DNA from: Candidatus Paenalcaligenes intestinipullorum
GTDB taxonomy: Bacteria; Pseudomonadota; Gammaproteobacteria; Burkholderiales; Burkholderiaceae_B
DNA: 8,357 nt
Direction: 5' to 3'
Assembly: GCA_019120675.1 (NCBI GenBank)
Contig: DWUQ01000042.1
Location: 1-8,357, forward strand
Part shown: positions 1-5,482 of the stretch, piece after piece
How the letters are laid out: every line of letters starts with the position of its first letter
Numbering within the stretch: position 1 is the first letter of the stretch
Program-made: the position numbers and the translations under genes
The notes under the pieces: model-generated
Databases searched by the model: none
What the model was told of the DNA's origin: nothing
The model's input: only the letters and a program-made list of their open reading frames with translations

Positions 1-233
1 TTGATCTAGGTGTTCAGTCGGGCATCGTTGATCGGGCTGGAGCATGGTACAGCTACAAAGACACCCGCATCGGCCAAGGCAAAGACAACGCACGCGAGTT
101 CCTACGTGAAAACCCCGTTATGGCGCGTGAAATTGAAAACCTTGTCCGAGAAAAATACGGTGTGGCGCTCTTAGCGCCTGTTACCGAGACTCCTAAGTCC
201 AAAGCCGCCTCCGACGACGAGGCCAAGGCCTAA
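1..233 (+). CDS. recA: RecA recombinase, C-terminal part (5' end outside window)
   Basis: The reading frame is open from base 3 to a TAA at 231-233 and encodes the last 76 residues of RecA, the ATP-dependent DNA strand-exchange protein that also triggers LexA cleavage in the SOS response. The visible part starts DLGVQSGIVDRAGAWYSY and continues through RIGQGKDNAREFL, which is the highly conserved start of the RecA C-terminal domain. It ends in a variable tail (about the last 20 residues) rich in Lys, Ala, Asp and Glu, as is usual for RecA. The catalytic core and Walker motifs lie upstream of the window. recX follows after only 10 bases, the common recA-recX arrangement. Identification is very secure; only the coordinate of the true start is unknown. 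Confidence 0.97.
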   Translation, partial: DLGVQSGIVDRAGAWYSYKDTRIGQGKDNAREFLRENPVMAREIENLVREKYGVALLAPVTETPKSKAASDDEAKA

Positions 234-243
234 TTTTTAGCGT

Positions 244-828
244 ATGTCTGATCAATGGTCTTTTCCTCAGTTTGATGACGAGCCTTTCGAGTCTGATCCT
301 GACGAGCGCAAAGCCAATGCTGCGTCTTTACGACGCAGCAGTACAGCAAATCGTTCTGTGGCGGTACCAGCCAAGCGTACGGGGCCTTCCCTCAAGGCTC
401 GGGCTATTGATCTATTGTCTAGGCGTGAACACTCGCGCGTAGAGTTACAGCGCAAGCTGATTCGACACGCGGATTCTGCCGAACAGCTTGAGCAGTTACT
501 TGACGAGCTGGAGCAAGAAAAATGGCTTTCCGACGAGCGCTTTGCCCACAGTCTGCTTAATCGTCGTGCCCACAAGCACGGTAGTCGTCGTATCATCCAA
601 GAACTCAAACAAAACGGTATTTCTGCTCAGCACATTGCGACACTTGAAGCCAGCTTACGCGACACTGAGTTCGATCGAGCGTACGACGTCTGGGAGCGCA
701 AATTTAATCAATTACCTGCCGACGACAAAGCGTATGCCAAACAGTACCGTTTTTTGGTTTCTCGCGGCTTTAGTCCGAGTGTGTTTCAACAAATACTCAG
801 CCACGTCAAGAGCCATACTTTAGACTAA
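244..828 (+). CDS. recX: RecX, regulatory protein that inhibits RecA
   Basis: This 194-residue protein is a RecX family member; RecX binds RecA filaments and restrains strand exchange and SOS induction. The family is built of three-helix repeats. The first is seen at about residues 52-72 (ARAIDLLSRREHSRVELQRKL). The second follows around 94-125, with the signature WLSDERFA and then HGSRRIIQELKQNGI. The third is near 163-185 (KQYRFLVSRGFSPSVFQQIL). The first 48 residues are a hydrophilic, probably disordered extension rich in acidic residues, Ser and Arg, which many betaproteobacterial RecX proteins carry. The ATG lies 10 bases after the recA stop with no clear Shine-Dalgarno sequence, so it is probably translated at a low level from a recA-recX transcript, as in other bacteria. 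No good intrinsic terminator follows it. Confidence 0.95.
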   Translation: MSDQWSFPQFDDEPFESDPDERKANAASLRRSSTANRSVAVPAKRTGPSLKARAIDLLSRREHSRVELQRKLIRHADSAEQLEQLLDELEQEKWLSDERFAHSLLNRRAHKHGSRRIIQELKQNGISAQHIATLEASLRDTEFDRAYDVWERKFNQLPADDKAYAKQYRFLVSRGFSPSVFQQILSHVKSHTLD

Positions 829-928
829 GGGCTTCGCTTCTAAGTCCGTACGCTTTGCGCAGTCCTTAAAGCAAGCGCTTGATGTGCTCTGGTTGTTTTG
901 GAGTTCGGTACCAGTCGTTTATACAGCA

Positions 929-946
929 ATGGGCTACTTAGCCCAT
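929..946. repeat. Perfect 8-bp inverted repeat between convergent recX and metR
   Basis: ATGGGCTA and TAGCCCAT are perfect reverse complements separated by 2 bases, and an A-rich run follows on the + strand. For an intrinsic terminator the T-run would have to follow the hairpin on the transcribed strand, and on neither strand does it. It sits between two converging genes and could still act as an RNA 3' end or a stabilising hairpin. The role is unknown. Confidence 0.5.
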
Positions 947-989
947 AAAAAATAAAAATCCAGTACCTAACTAATGTTGGCTTAAACCA

Positions 990-1919
990 TTAAAACTGCA
1001 ATGGCTGAGCGGCTTCAATATTCGCTAAAGTCTCAAAGCAAGTGGTTTGTGCCTGCTTCAAAAATGCCTGTATATAGTCCGCTTCAAAATCTTCATTGCG
1101 TACCCCTGCATACAAATTGCGCCAAATGCCTTGTTCAGAAAGCTTGACCGTACGTAGCCAGCCTGCATGCACATATTCGCTTAACGCCCAATTGGGTAAA
1201 GCCGTGACGCCACGCTGGCTTGCGACGAGTTGCATAATCATAGGGGTCAGCTCGGCCTGACGGATCGCTGCAGGCTCTACATCCACCAAATCTAAAAACT
1301 CCGTAAACACATCCAAGCGGCTACGCTCGACGGGGTACGTAATAAGGGTTTGATCTTGAAGCTGGTGGGGCTCAATATAGCGATATTGGGCTAAGGGATT
1401 GGCGGCAGCCACCGCAAGCACCAGCTCATATTGAAAAAGCGGGAAGTATTCGAGGCCTTCTATGGCTTGGGGGTCAGAGGTAATCACCACATCCAAATCC
1501 CCACGTAGCAAAGCAGGCAACGGAGCAAAAGAAAAAGCAGCAGATAAATCCAAGCTGACATCGGGCCAGTCGTGCCTAAATGCATCCAAGGCGGGCATGA
1601 GCCATTGAAAACAAGAATGACAGTCTATCGCCACATGCAGCCGACCCGTTTGCCCAGCGGCTAAGCGCTGCAACTCACGTTCAGTTTGTTGAATACGGGG
1701 CAATACTTCATCCGCTAACGCCACAATACGTAGTGCTGCGGTCGTTAGACGAGCGGGGCGTGTTCGACGATTTAAAAGCTGCACTTCTAAACGCATCTCT
1801 AGGTCACGCAATTGATGTGAGAGTGCGGATTGTGTGACATGTAAAGCATCGGCAGCCTCTTGCAAGCTGCCATGGTCACGTATTGCGGCTAGGGTTTCTA
1901 AATGGCGAAGTTCAAGCAT
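990..1919 (-). CDS. metR: LysR-family transcriptional regulator, MetR type
   Basis: A 309-residue LysR-type regulator that most resembles MetR, the homocysteine-responsive activator of methionine synthesis genes. The N-terminal winged helix-turn-helix covers about residues 3-60, with the typical core GSLQEAADALHVTQSALSHQ at 17-36. The effector-binding part carries two stretches familiar from MetR: AIDCHSCFQWLMPAL (97-111; E. coli MetR has IECHSCIQWLTPAL) and TYPVERSRLDVF (194-205). Length matches the family. The ATG is the only sensible start, because the LysR N-terminal motif begins straight after it; the upstream Shine-Dalgarno is weak. Nothing downstream on its strand is cotranscribed with it in the window. 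In enterobacteria metR is divergent from metE, but here the divergent side holds a decayed chemoreceptor gene, so its target must lie elsewhere. The assignment to MetR rests on recalled motif similarity. Confidence 0.85.
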   Translation of the reverse strand: MLELRHLETLAAIRDHGSLQEAADALHVTQSALSHQLRDLEMRLEVQLLNRRTRPARLTTAALRIVALADEVLPRIQQTERELQRLAAGQTGRLHVAIDCHSCFQWLMPALDAFRHDWPDVSLDLSAAFSFAPLPALLRGDLDVVITSDPQAIEGLEYFPLFQYELVLAVAAANPLAQYRYIEPHQLQDQTLITYPVERSRLDVFTEFLDLVDVEPAAIRQAELTPMIMQLVASQRGVTALPNWALSEYVHAGWLRTVKLSEQGIWRNLYAGVRNEDFEADYIQAFLKQAQTTCFETLANIEAAQPLQF

Positions 1920-1955
1920 AAATTTTATTCGTTTTTGTATGAGATTTTTGCATTG

Positions 1956-1971
1956 AATAACAAAAATTATT
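1956..1971. promoter_or_regulatory. Candidate LysR-type operator upstream of metR
   Basis: AATAA and TTATT form an inverted repeat with a 6-base spacer, about 40 bases upstream of the metR start in an AT-rich stretch. LysR proteins often autoregulate by binding interrupted dyads in this position. The classical enterobacterial MetR consensus (TGAA-N5-TTCA) is not present, and AT-rich DNA makes such repeats common by chance, so this is weak. Confidence 0.2.
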
Positions 1972-2018
1972 GATTATTACTCATGTAAGTATAGCGCTAT
2001 TTAGCTTTTACACCTCTA

Positions 2019-2546
2019 AACCGTTTTAGCGTGGTTACACGTTTTGGGCCGCCATGTTGGTGTTTCGGGGCGTGTTGGTTTTGGCGGTGGCCGCGTGGGA
2101 TGGGGGCTAATGCTTTCTAAGACGAGCTTAGAGCAAGTTTATGCCAACCGCATGACGACCATGGCACAAGTCGATGGCATGATCCGTAACTTTTACAACA
2201 CGCGTCCAGCATGTGCTGCGGGCTTTTCAACATGACCCCAACGGCCCTCTGTATGCTTTGCCTGACCATCCAGTTTCTAGTCACTTAGAAGTTATGAGAA
2301 AATATGCAGCAAATCGTTACTACCAACGAACGTATGACCGTGCTGATCGGCGAGATTGCCAACGCGAGCAAGGAGCAATCCTTAGGCTTGAGCCAGATTA
2401 ACCAAGCCATTACGTTGATGGATGACACCACGCACCAAAATGTGGTACTGGTTGAGCAAACAAATCAAGCGGCCAGTGTGCTGCGTACCCAGGCGGAGAC
2501 TGTGCCTCATTTTCCCAATGCCACGTCAATACGACGGTTGTCATAA
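2019..2546 (+). pseudogene. Methyl-accepting chemotaxis protein remnant, frameshifted and internally deleted
   Basis: Pieces of one chemoreceptor are spread over three forward frames. Frame 3 from 2019 gives NRFSVVTRF. Frame 2 from 2045 gives a hydrophobic stretch (WAAMLVF... LVLAVAA) that looks like the first membrane helix. Frame 1 from about 2098 gives GLMLSKTSLEQVYANRMTT, the start of a TarH-like periplasmic four-helix bundle. Frame 2 from about 2198 continues it (HVLRAFQHDPNGPLYAL). Frame 3 from about 2298 to 2546 jumps to the returning helix of the cytoplasmic signalling domain (EIANASKEQSLGLSQINQAI, then MDDTTHQNVVLVEQTNQAA). The rest of the sensor, the second membrane helix, HAMP, the first methylation helix and the signalling hairpin tip are missing. 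An intact receptor of this type is usually 500-600 residues; only about 175 codons remain. No start codon or promoter is evident. The gene cannot give a working receptor. Boundaries are approximate. Confidence 0.85.
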
Positions 2547-2551
2547 AGTTT

Positions 2552-2555
2552 GGAG
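2552..2555 (+). promoter_or_regulatory. Ribosome binding site deciding the HIT protein start
   Basis: GGAG lies 6 bases before the ATG at 2562. A TTG in the same frame at 2550 would put this site inside the coding region and has no Shine-Dalgarno of its own, so 2562 is preferred. Confidence 0.75.
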
Positions 2556-2561
2556 TGCGAG

Positions 2562-2975
2562 ATGTATCAGCTACATTCTGTTTTAGAAGCCGACAGCGTG
2601 CGAATCGGCACGCTTAAACTGTGCGAAGTGCGCTTAATCAATAACGCCAGTTACACATGGCTGATCCTCGTGCCTCAGCGCGCAGACATTCGTGAGATTT
2701 ACCAACTCAGCGAGTGCGATCAACAGCAACTCATGCAAGAATGCAGTGAGGTGTCAAAGCAAATTCAACAGCTCACGCGGGCCGAAAAAATGAATGTGGC
2801 TGCCTTTGGCAATATGGTGCCTCAATTGCATCTACATATCATTGCAAGGCATAGTCATGATCCAGCTTGGCCTCAGCCGATTTGGCTTAATTTGCAATCC
2901 AAACCTTACTCAGAGACTGTTCTGCAAGAAAAAGTGAAACAGCTACAAGGCTACCTTAAAATTGAGGTGATTTAA
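2562..2975 (+). CDS. HIT-domain protein with a Q-x-H-x-H triad
   Basis: A 137-residue single-domain histidine-triad (HIT) protein. HIT proteins are nucleotide hydrolases or transferases acting on substrates such as adenosine phosphoramidates and Ap4A; the substrate of this one is not known. Visible features are a substrate-pocket segment (NNASYTWLILVPQRADIREI, 27-46), KMNVAAFGNMVPQLHLHIIAR (76-96) and the following DPAWPQPIW (100-108), a pattern recalled from a proteobacterial HIT subgroup. In the triad, the first His is Gln88, while His90 (the usual nucleophile position) and His92 are kept. So the enzyme may be active with altered leaving-group handling. It follows the dead chemoreceptor gene with a 15-base gap and stands in front of a probable terminator, so it seems to be a one-gene unit. 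Its promoter would have to lie within or upstream of the pseudogene and was not identified. Confidence 0.88.
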   Translation: MYQLHSVLEADSVRIGTLKLCEVRLINNASYTWLILVPQRADIREIYQLSECDQQQLMQECSEVSKQIQQLTRAEKMNVAAFGNMVPQLHLHIIARHSHDPAWPQPIWLNLQSKPYSETVLQEKVKQLQGYLKIEVI

Positions 2976-2990
2976 AAATTAGTGACTGGC

Positions 2991-3030
2991 TTGAGCTGGG
3001 ACAGAGTTCAAGCTCAATCTTGGTCTTTTT
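2991..3030 (+). terminator. Possible intrinsic terminator after the HIT gene
   Basis: TTGAGCT (2991-2997) and AGCTCAA (3011-3017) form a perfect 7-bp stem with a 13-base loop. A T5 run ends at 3030, but 8 bases separate the stem from it, so termination may be weak. A second, outer pair, TTAGTGA (2979-2985) with TCACTAA (3043-3049), encloses this hairpin. Confidence 0.4.
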
Positions 3031-3095
3031 GTCCTAAGGAACTCACTAAGCCTCCTCAGTGTTTACCCGAGAAAATGCGATTATTCAGTAATTTC

Positions 3096-3123
3096 TTCTC
3101 ATTGTGTGTACAGTCAGTACAAT
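3096..3123 (+). promoter_or_regulatory. Candidate sigma-70 promoter for sucCD
   Basis: TTCTCA (3096-3101, 4 of 6 matches to TTGACA) and TACAAT (3118-3123, 5 of 6 matches to TATAAT) are 16 bases apart. This would give a leader of about 80 bases before sucC. The -10 box is overlapped by a perfect inverted repeat at 3115-3137, a position typical of an operator. Confidence 0.35.
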
Positions 3124-3137
3124 AAAAAGCTGTACTG
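3107..3137. promoter_or_regulatory. Clustered TGTAC/GTACA dyads, candidate operator for sucCD
   Basis: CAGTACA (3115-3121) and TGTACTG (3131-3137) are a perfect 7-bp inverted repeat with a 9-base spacer. A third half-site, TGTAC (3107-3111), pairs with GTACA at 3117-3121 with a 5-base spacer. So three copies of one half-site lie within 31 bases and overlap the candidate -10 box. A dimeric regulator is the simple reading; a transcribed hairpin is the alternative. The regulator is unknown. Confidence 0.4.
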
Positions 3138-3159
3138 TAAGCTGCTGCGATTACATTGG

Positions 3160-3173
3160 GTCTTATATAAGAC
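3160..3173. promoter_or_regulatory. Perfect 14-bp palindrome in the sucC leader
   Basis: GTCTTATATAAGAC is a perfect gapless palindrome 38 bases before the sucC start. A gapless dyad with an AT core suits a DNA-binding dimer better than an RNA hairpin, since no loop is left. It contains TATA-like hexamers that could also serve as a -10 box, though no good -35 box is placed 16-18 bases upstream. A GntR-type or similar repressor is possible but not shown. Confidence 0.45.
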
Positions 3174-3211
3174 TTAGCTTTCTTTTCTTTAGTTAGACGG
3201 ATAGGTGCTCA

Positions 3212-4375
3212 ATGAACATACACGAATATCAGGGCAAAGCTCTGTTAAGAAAATACGGTGTTACCGTACCGCGTGGGATTCCTGCTTTTTCAGTCGAGGA
3301 GGCTGTCGAAGCCGCCAAAGAGCTAGGTGGCCCAGTTTGGGTAATCAAAGCACAAATTCATGCCGGAGGACGTGGTAAAGGGGGCGGTGTCAAGTTGGCG
3401 CATTCTCTCGAAGAAGTGCGTCAATTAGCCGAAGAAATCTTAGGCATGCAACTGATTACGCATCAAACCGGCCCCGCGGGTCAACGCGTGCGCCGTATCT
3501 TGGTCGAGGAGGGCGCAGACATCCAAAAAGAATACTATTTGGGTATCGTCACCGACCGAGAAAGCCAACAAGTAGGCGTGATGGCTTCCTCTGAAGGGGG
3601 TATGGACATTGAGGAGGTTGCGGAAAAAAATCCGGATGCCATTTTAAAAGTATTGGTGAATCCAGATACTGGGTTGACTCACGCGGAAGCCAAACAGTTG
3701 GCAGCGGGTATTGGTATCCCCGAGGCGTCTCAGGATCAAGCCGCCGAGGAGTTTCAAAAGCTCTACCAAGCCTATTGGGAAACAGACGCGTCACTCGCTG
3801 AGATTAATCCACTCATTTTAACGGGAAGTGGCGACATTGTTGCCTTGGACGCTAAGTTCAATTTTGATTCTAACGCGTTATTCCGCCAAGAGGGCATCGT
3901 CGCCTATCGTGATCTTGATGAGGAAGACCCCGCGGAAATCGAAGCCAGTAAATACGATCTGGCTTACATCCAATTAGAAGGCAATATTGGGTGTTTGGTG
4001 AATGGCGCTGGCCTCGCTATGGCAACAATGGACACCATCAAACTTTTCGGAGGTGAGCCAGCAAACTTCCTTGATGTGGGTGGCGGTGCAACGGTAGAAA
4101 AAGTCACCGAAGCCTTCAAAATCATGCTGGCCAACAAAGATGTCAAAGCGATTTTAGTGAATATATTCGGTGGCATTATGCGCTGTGATGTGATCGCTGA
4201 AGGGGTTGTGGCGGCCTGCAAAGCGGTGAACCTGAATGTGCCCCTAGTGGTACGCATGAAAGGCACCAACGAAGAAATTGGCAAAAAGATTTTAGCCGAA
4301 TCCGGTTTGCCCATTATTAGCGCCGATACGATGGCCGAAGCGGCCACTCGTGTGGTTGAAGCCGCCAAGCACTAA
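3212..4375 (+). CDS. sucC: Succinyl-CoA synthetase (ADP-forming), beta subunit
   Basis: A 387-residue SucC (E. coli 388). With SucD it interconverts succinyl-CoA and succinate with substrate-level formation of ATP (or GTP) in the TCA cycle, in the cytoplasm. It begins with the family hallmark MNIHEYQGKALLRKYGV (1-17). The ATP-grasp fold spans about 1-240, with the nucleotide-binding loop HAGGRGKGGGVKL (50-62). The metal-binding residues fall at exactly the E. coli positions: Glu197 and Asn199 in AEINP, and Asp213 in ALDAKFN. The C-terminal ligase domain carries GAGLAMATMDTIKLFGG and FLDVGGGA (265-293) and NIFGGIMRCDVIAEGV (317-332). Start: ATG at 3212 with a weak AGGT 5 bases upstream; the conserved N-terminus leaves no doubt. 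sucD follows after 15 bases. No sucAB or lpd is visible, so the 2-oxoglutarate dehydrogenase genes lie elsewhere, unlike in E. coli. Confidence 0.98.
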   Translation: MNIHEYQGKALLRKYGVTVPRGIPAFSVEEAVEAAKELGGPVWVIKAQIHAGGRGKGGGVKLAHSLEEVRQLAEEILGMQLITHQTGPAGQRVRRILVEEGADIQKEYYLGIVTDRESQQVGVMASSEGGMDIEEVAEKNPDAILKVLVNPDTGLTHAEAKQLAAGIGIPEASQDQAAEEFQKLYQAYWETDASLAEINPLILTGSGDIVALDAKFNFDSNALFRQEGIVAYRDLDEEDPAEIEASKYDLAYIQLEGNIGCLVNGAGLAMATMDTIKLFGGEPANFLDVGGGATVEKVTEAFKIMLANKDVKAILVNIFGGIMRCDVIAEGVVAACKAVNLNVPLVVRMKGTNEEIGKKILAESGLPIISADTMAEAATRVVEAAKH

Positions 4376-4380
4376 GGAGA
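4374..4380 (+). promoter_or_regulatory. Strong but distant ribosome binding site of sucD
   Basis: AAGGAGA overlaps the TAA stop of sucC and lies 10 bases before the sucD ATG, a little farther than the usual 5-9. Its overlap with the sucC stop suggests translational coupling, which would help keep the two subunits equal. Confidence 0.7.
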
Positions 4381-4390
4381 AGAACCAGTC

Positions 4391-5272
4391 ATGTCGATAC
4401 TTATCAATAAAGACACCAAAGTCATCACTCAAGGCATTACCGGTAAAACCGGCCAGTTTCATACTCGCATGTGTCGAGAGTACGCCAATGGTAAAGAAGC
4501 CTTTGTCGCAGGGGTCAATCCTAAACGTGCGGGGGAAGACTTCGAGGGTATCCCCATCTATGGTTCTGTAAAGGATGCCAAACAAGCAACAGGCGCGACC
4601 GTTTCGGTAATTTATGTCCCCCCAGCGGGCGCTGCCGATGCCATTTGGGAAGCCGTCGAGGCCGATTTAGATTTGGTGATTTGCATTACGGAGGGCATAC
4701 CGGTACGCGATATGTTGTCTTTACGGCATAAAATGAAAGCCGGTAACAAGAAAACCTTATTATTAGGGCCCAACTGCCCCGGTATTATTACACCGGATGA
4801 GTTAAAGATTGGCATTATGCCTGGGCATATCCATCGCAAAGGTCGCATTGGGGTGGTCAGTCGTTCGGGTACCTTGACTTACGAGGCGGTTGCCCAGCTC
4901 ACCGAGCTCGGTTTAGGGCAGTCCACGGCGGTCGGGATTGGTGGTGACCCCATCAATGGCTTAAAACACATCGATATTCTTAAAATGTTTAACGATGATC
5001 CCGACACTGATGCGGTGGTGATGATTGGCGAGATTGGCGGACCCGATGAAGCCAATGCCGCACGCTGGGCCAAAGAGCATATGACCAAACCAGTTGTCGG
5101 TTTTATTGCAGGCGTGACGGCTCCAGCAGGTAAACGCATGGGTCATGCCGGCGCTTTGATTTCTGGTGGCGACGACACGGCCGAAGCCAAGCTCGCCATT
5201 ATGGAAGAGTGCGGTATTCACACGACCCGTGATCCGTCTGAAATGGGTAAGTTACTTAAATCGGTACTTTAA
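4391..5272 (+). CDS. sucD: Succinyl-CoA synthetase, alpha subunit
   Basis: A 293-residue SucD, close to the usual 289-290. It binds CoA and carries the histidine that is phosphorylated during the reaction. The Rossmann-type CoA-binding part begins at about residue 5, with GITGKTGQFHTRMC (15-28) and GVNPKRAGEDFEGIPIYGSV (41-60). The central part has LLLGPNCPGIITP (123-135) and GRIGVVSRSGTLTYEA (151-166). The active-site histidine is His252 in the conserved MGHAGALISGG (250-260; His246 in E. coli). Glu217 or a neighbour in GEIGGPDEA (213-221) is in the segment that contacts the phosphohistidine in the family. The N-terminus is conserved from Met1, which supports the ATG at 4391. It is the last gene of the sucCD unit: a three-hairpin 3' UTR ending in a strong terminator follows. 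Confidence 0.98.
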   Translation: MSILINKDTKVITQGITGKTGQFHTRMCREYANGKEAFVAGVNPKRAGEDFEGIPIYGSVKDAKQATGATVSVIYVPPAGAADAIWEAVEADLDLVICITEGIPVRDMLSLRHKMKAGNKKTLLLGPNCPGIITPDELKIGIMPGHIHRKGRIGVVSRSGTLTYEAVAQLTELGLGQSTAVGIGGDPINGLKHIDILKMFNDDPDTDAVVMIGEIGGPDEANAARWAKEHMTKPVVGFIAGVTAPAGKRMGHAGALISGGDDTAEAKLAIMEECGIHTTRDPSEMGKLLKSVL

Positions 5273-5292
5273 TTTTAAGCATAGACGATCAC

Positions 5293-5394
5293 AACGCTCT
5301 GCTTAGCGTTAGGATGGGGTAAGAGCATACATTCATTCGTTTACTTATGCTCGTACCACTATTCTTGGACTCTGTTTTTACAGAGTCCTTTTTT
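5293..5394 (+). ncRNA. Structured sucD 3' UTR, candidate 3'-derived small RNA
   Basis: Between the sucD stop and the terminator are three successive hairpins: AACGCT/AGCGTT (5293-5310, 6-base loop); GTAAGAGCATA with TATGCTCGTAC (5319-5329 and 5346-5356, 10 of 11 pairs); and the terminator stem (5367-5388) with a T6 tail. In E. coli the sRNA SdhX is cut from the 3' UTR of the transcript ending in sucD, so the position is suggestive. No sequence similarity to SdhX is claimed and no sRNA is proven here. Confidence 0.3.
5367..5394 (+). terminator. Rho-independent terminator of sucCD
   Basis: GGACTCTG and CAGAGTCC form a perfect 8-bp stem with a 6-base loop (TTTTTA), followed directly by T6. It ends sucCD transcription and insulates the TerC-haem cluster downstream. 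Confidence 0.92.
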
Positions 5395-5412
5395 GTATCC
5401 AAAGTCGAAAAA

Positions 5413-5443
5413 ATGACGCTATAACCTCAAGTTTGCTTACAAT
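5413..5443 (+). promoter_or_regulatory. Candidate promoter of the terC-hem cluster
   Basis: TACAAT (5438-5443) is a good -10 box, 39 bases before the TerC start. The best -35 match is ATGACG (5413-5418, 4 of 6), but the 19-base spacer is long. A TATAAC at 5420-5425 is an alternative -10 without a good -35. A promoter is expected here because a strong terminator lies just upstream. Confidence 0.35.
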
Positions 5444-5471
5444 GGGCTGACAAATTTTAGCCACTTAATGC

Positions 5472-5476
5472 AAAGG
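5472..5476 (+). promoter_or_regulatory. Ribosome binding site deciding the TerC-family start
   Basis: AAAGG lies 6 bases before the ATG at 5483. The upstream in-frame ATG at 5468 has no Shine-Dalgarno sequence, so the longer version is rejected. Confidence 0.7.
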
Positions 5477-5482
5477 CCACCT

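Noticed and set aside
267..608. Antisense ORF opposite recX
   Set aside because: Its Ser/Arg/Leu-rich product is the reverse shadow of the RecX reading frame, with no ribosome binding site or family motif.
823..846. Terminator directly after recX (GACTAAG with CTAAGTC)
   Set aside because: The stem has a mismatch and is not followed by a T-run.
2550..2561. Upstream TTG start for the HIT protein
   Set aside because: The GGAG site 6 bases before the ATG at 2562 fits that ATG; the four extra residues match nothing in the family.
3108..3139. LexA box suggested by TACAGT and ACTGTA
   Set aside because: The half-sites are in the inverted order (ACAGT then ACTGT) compared with a LexA operator, and the spacing is wrong.
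3624..3630. A7 run inside sucC as a slippage site
   Set aside because: It encodes Glu-Lys-Asn in a normal context, and A7 runs are common at this base composition; there is no sign of frame change.
3964..4848. Long antisense ORFs opposite sucC and sucD
   Set aside because: Reverse-frame shadows of two strongly conserved genes; low-complexity products with no recognisable domain.
5468..5482. Upstream ATG for the TerC-family protein
   Set aside because: No Shine-Dalgarno sequence before it, whereas the ATG at 5483 has AAAGG at 6 bases.
5395..5482. Manganese riboswitch (yybP-ykoY type) before the TerC-family gene
   Set aside because: The space between the upstream terminator and the start is under 90 bases and shows none of the paired elements I would expect; only promoter-like boxes are visible.
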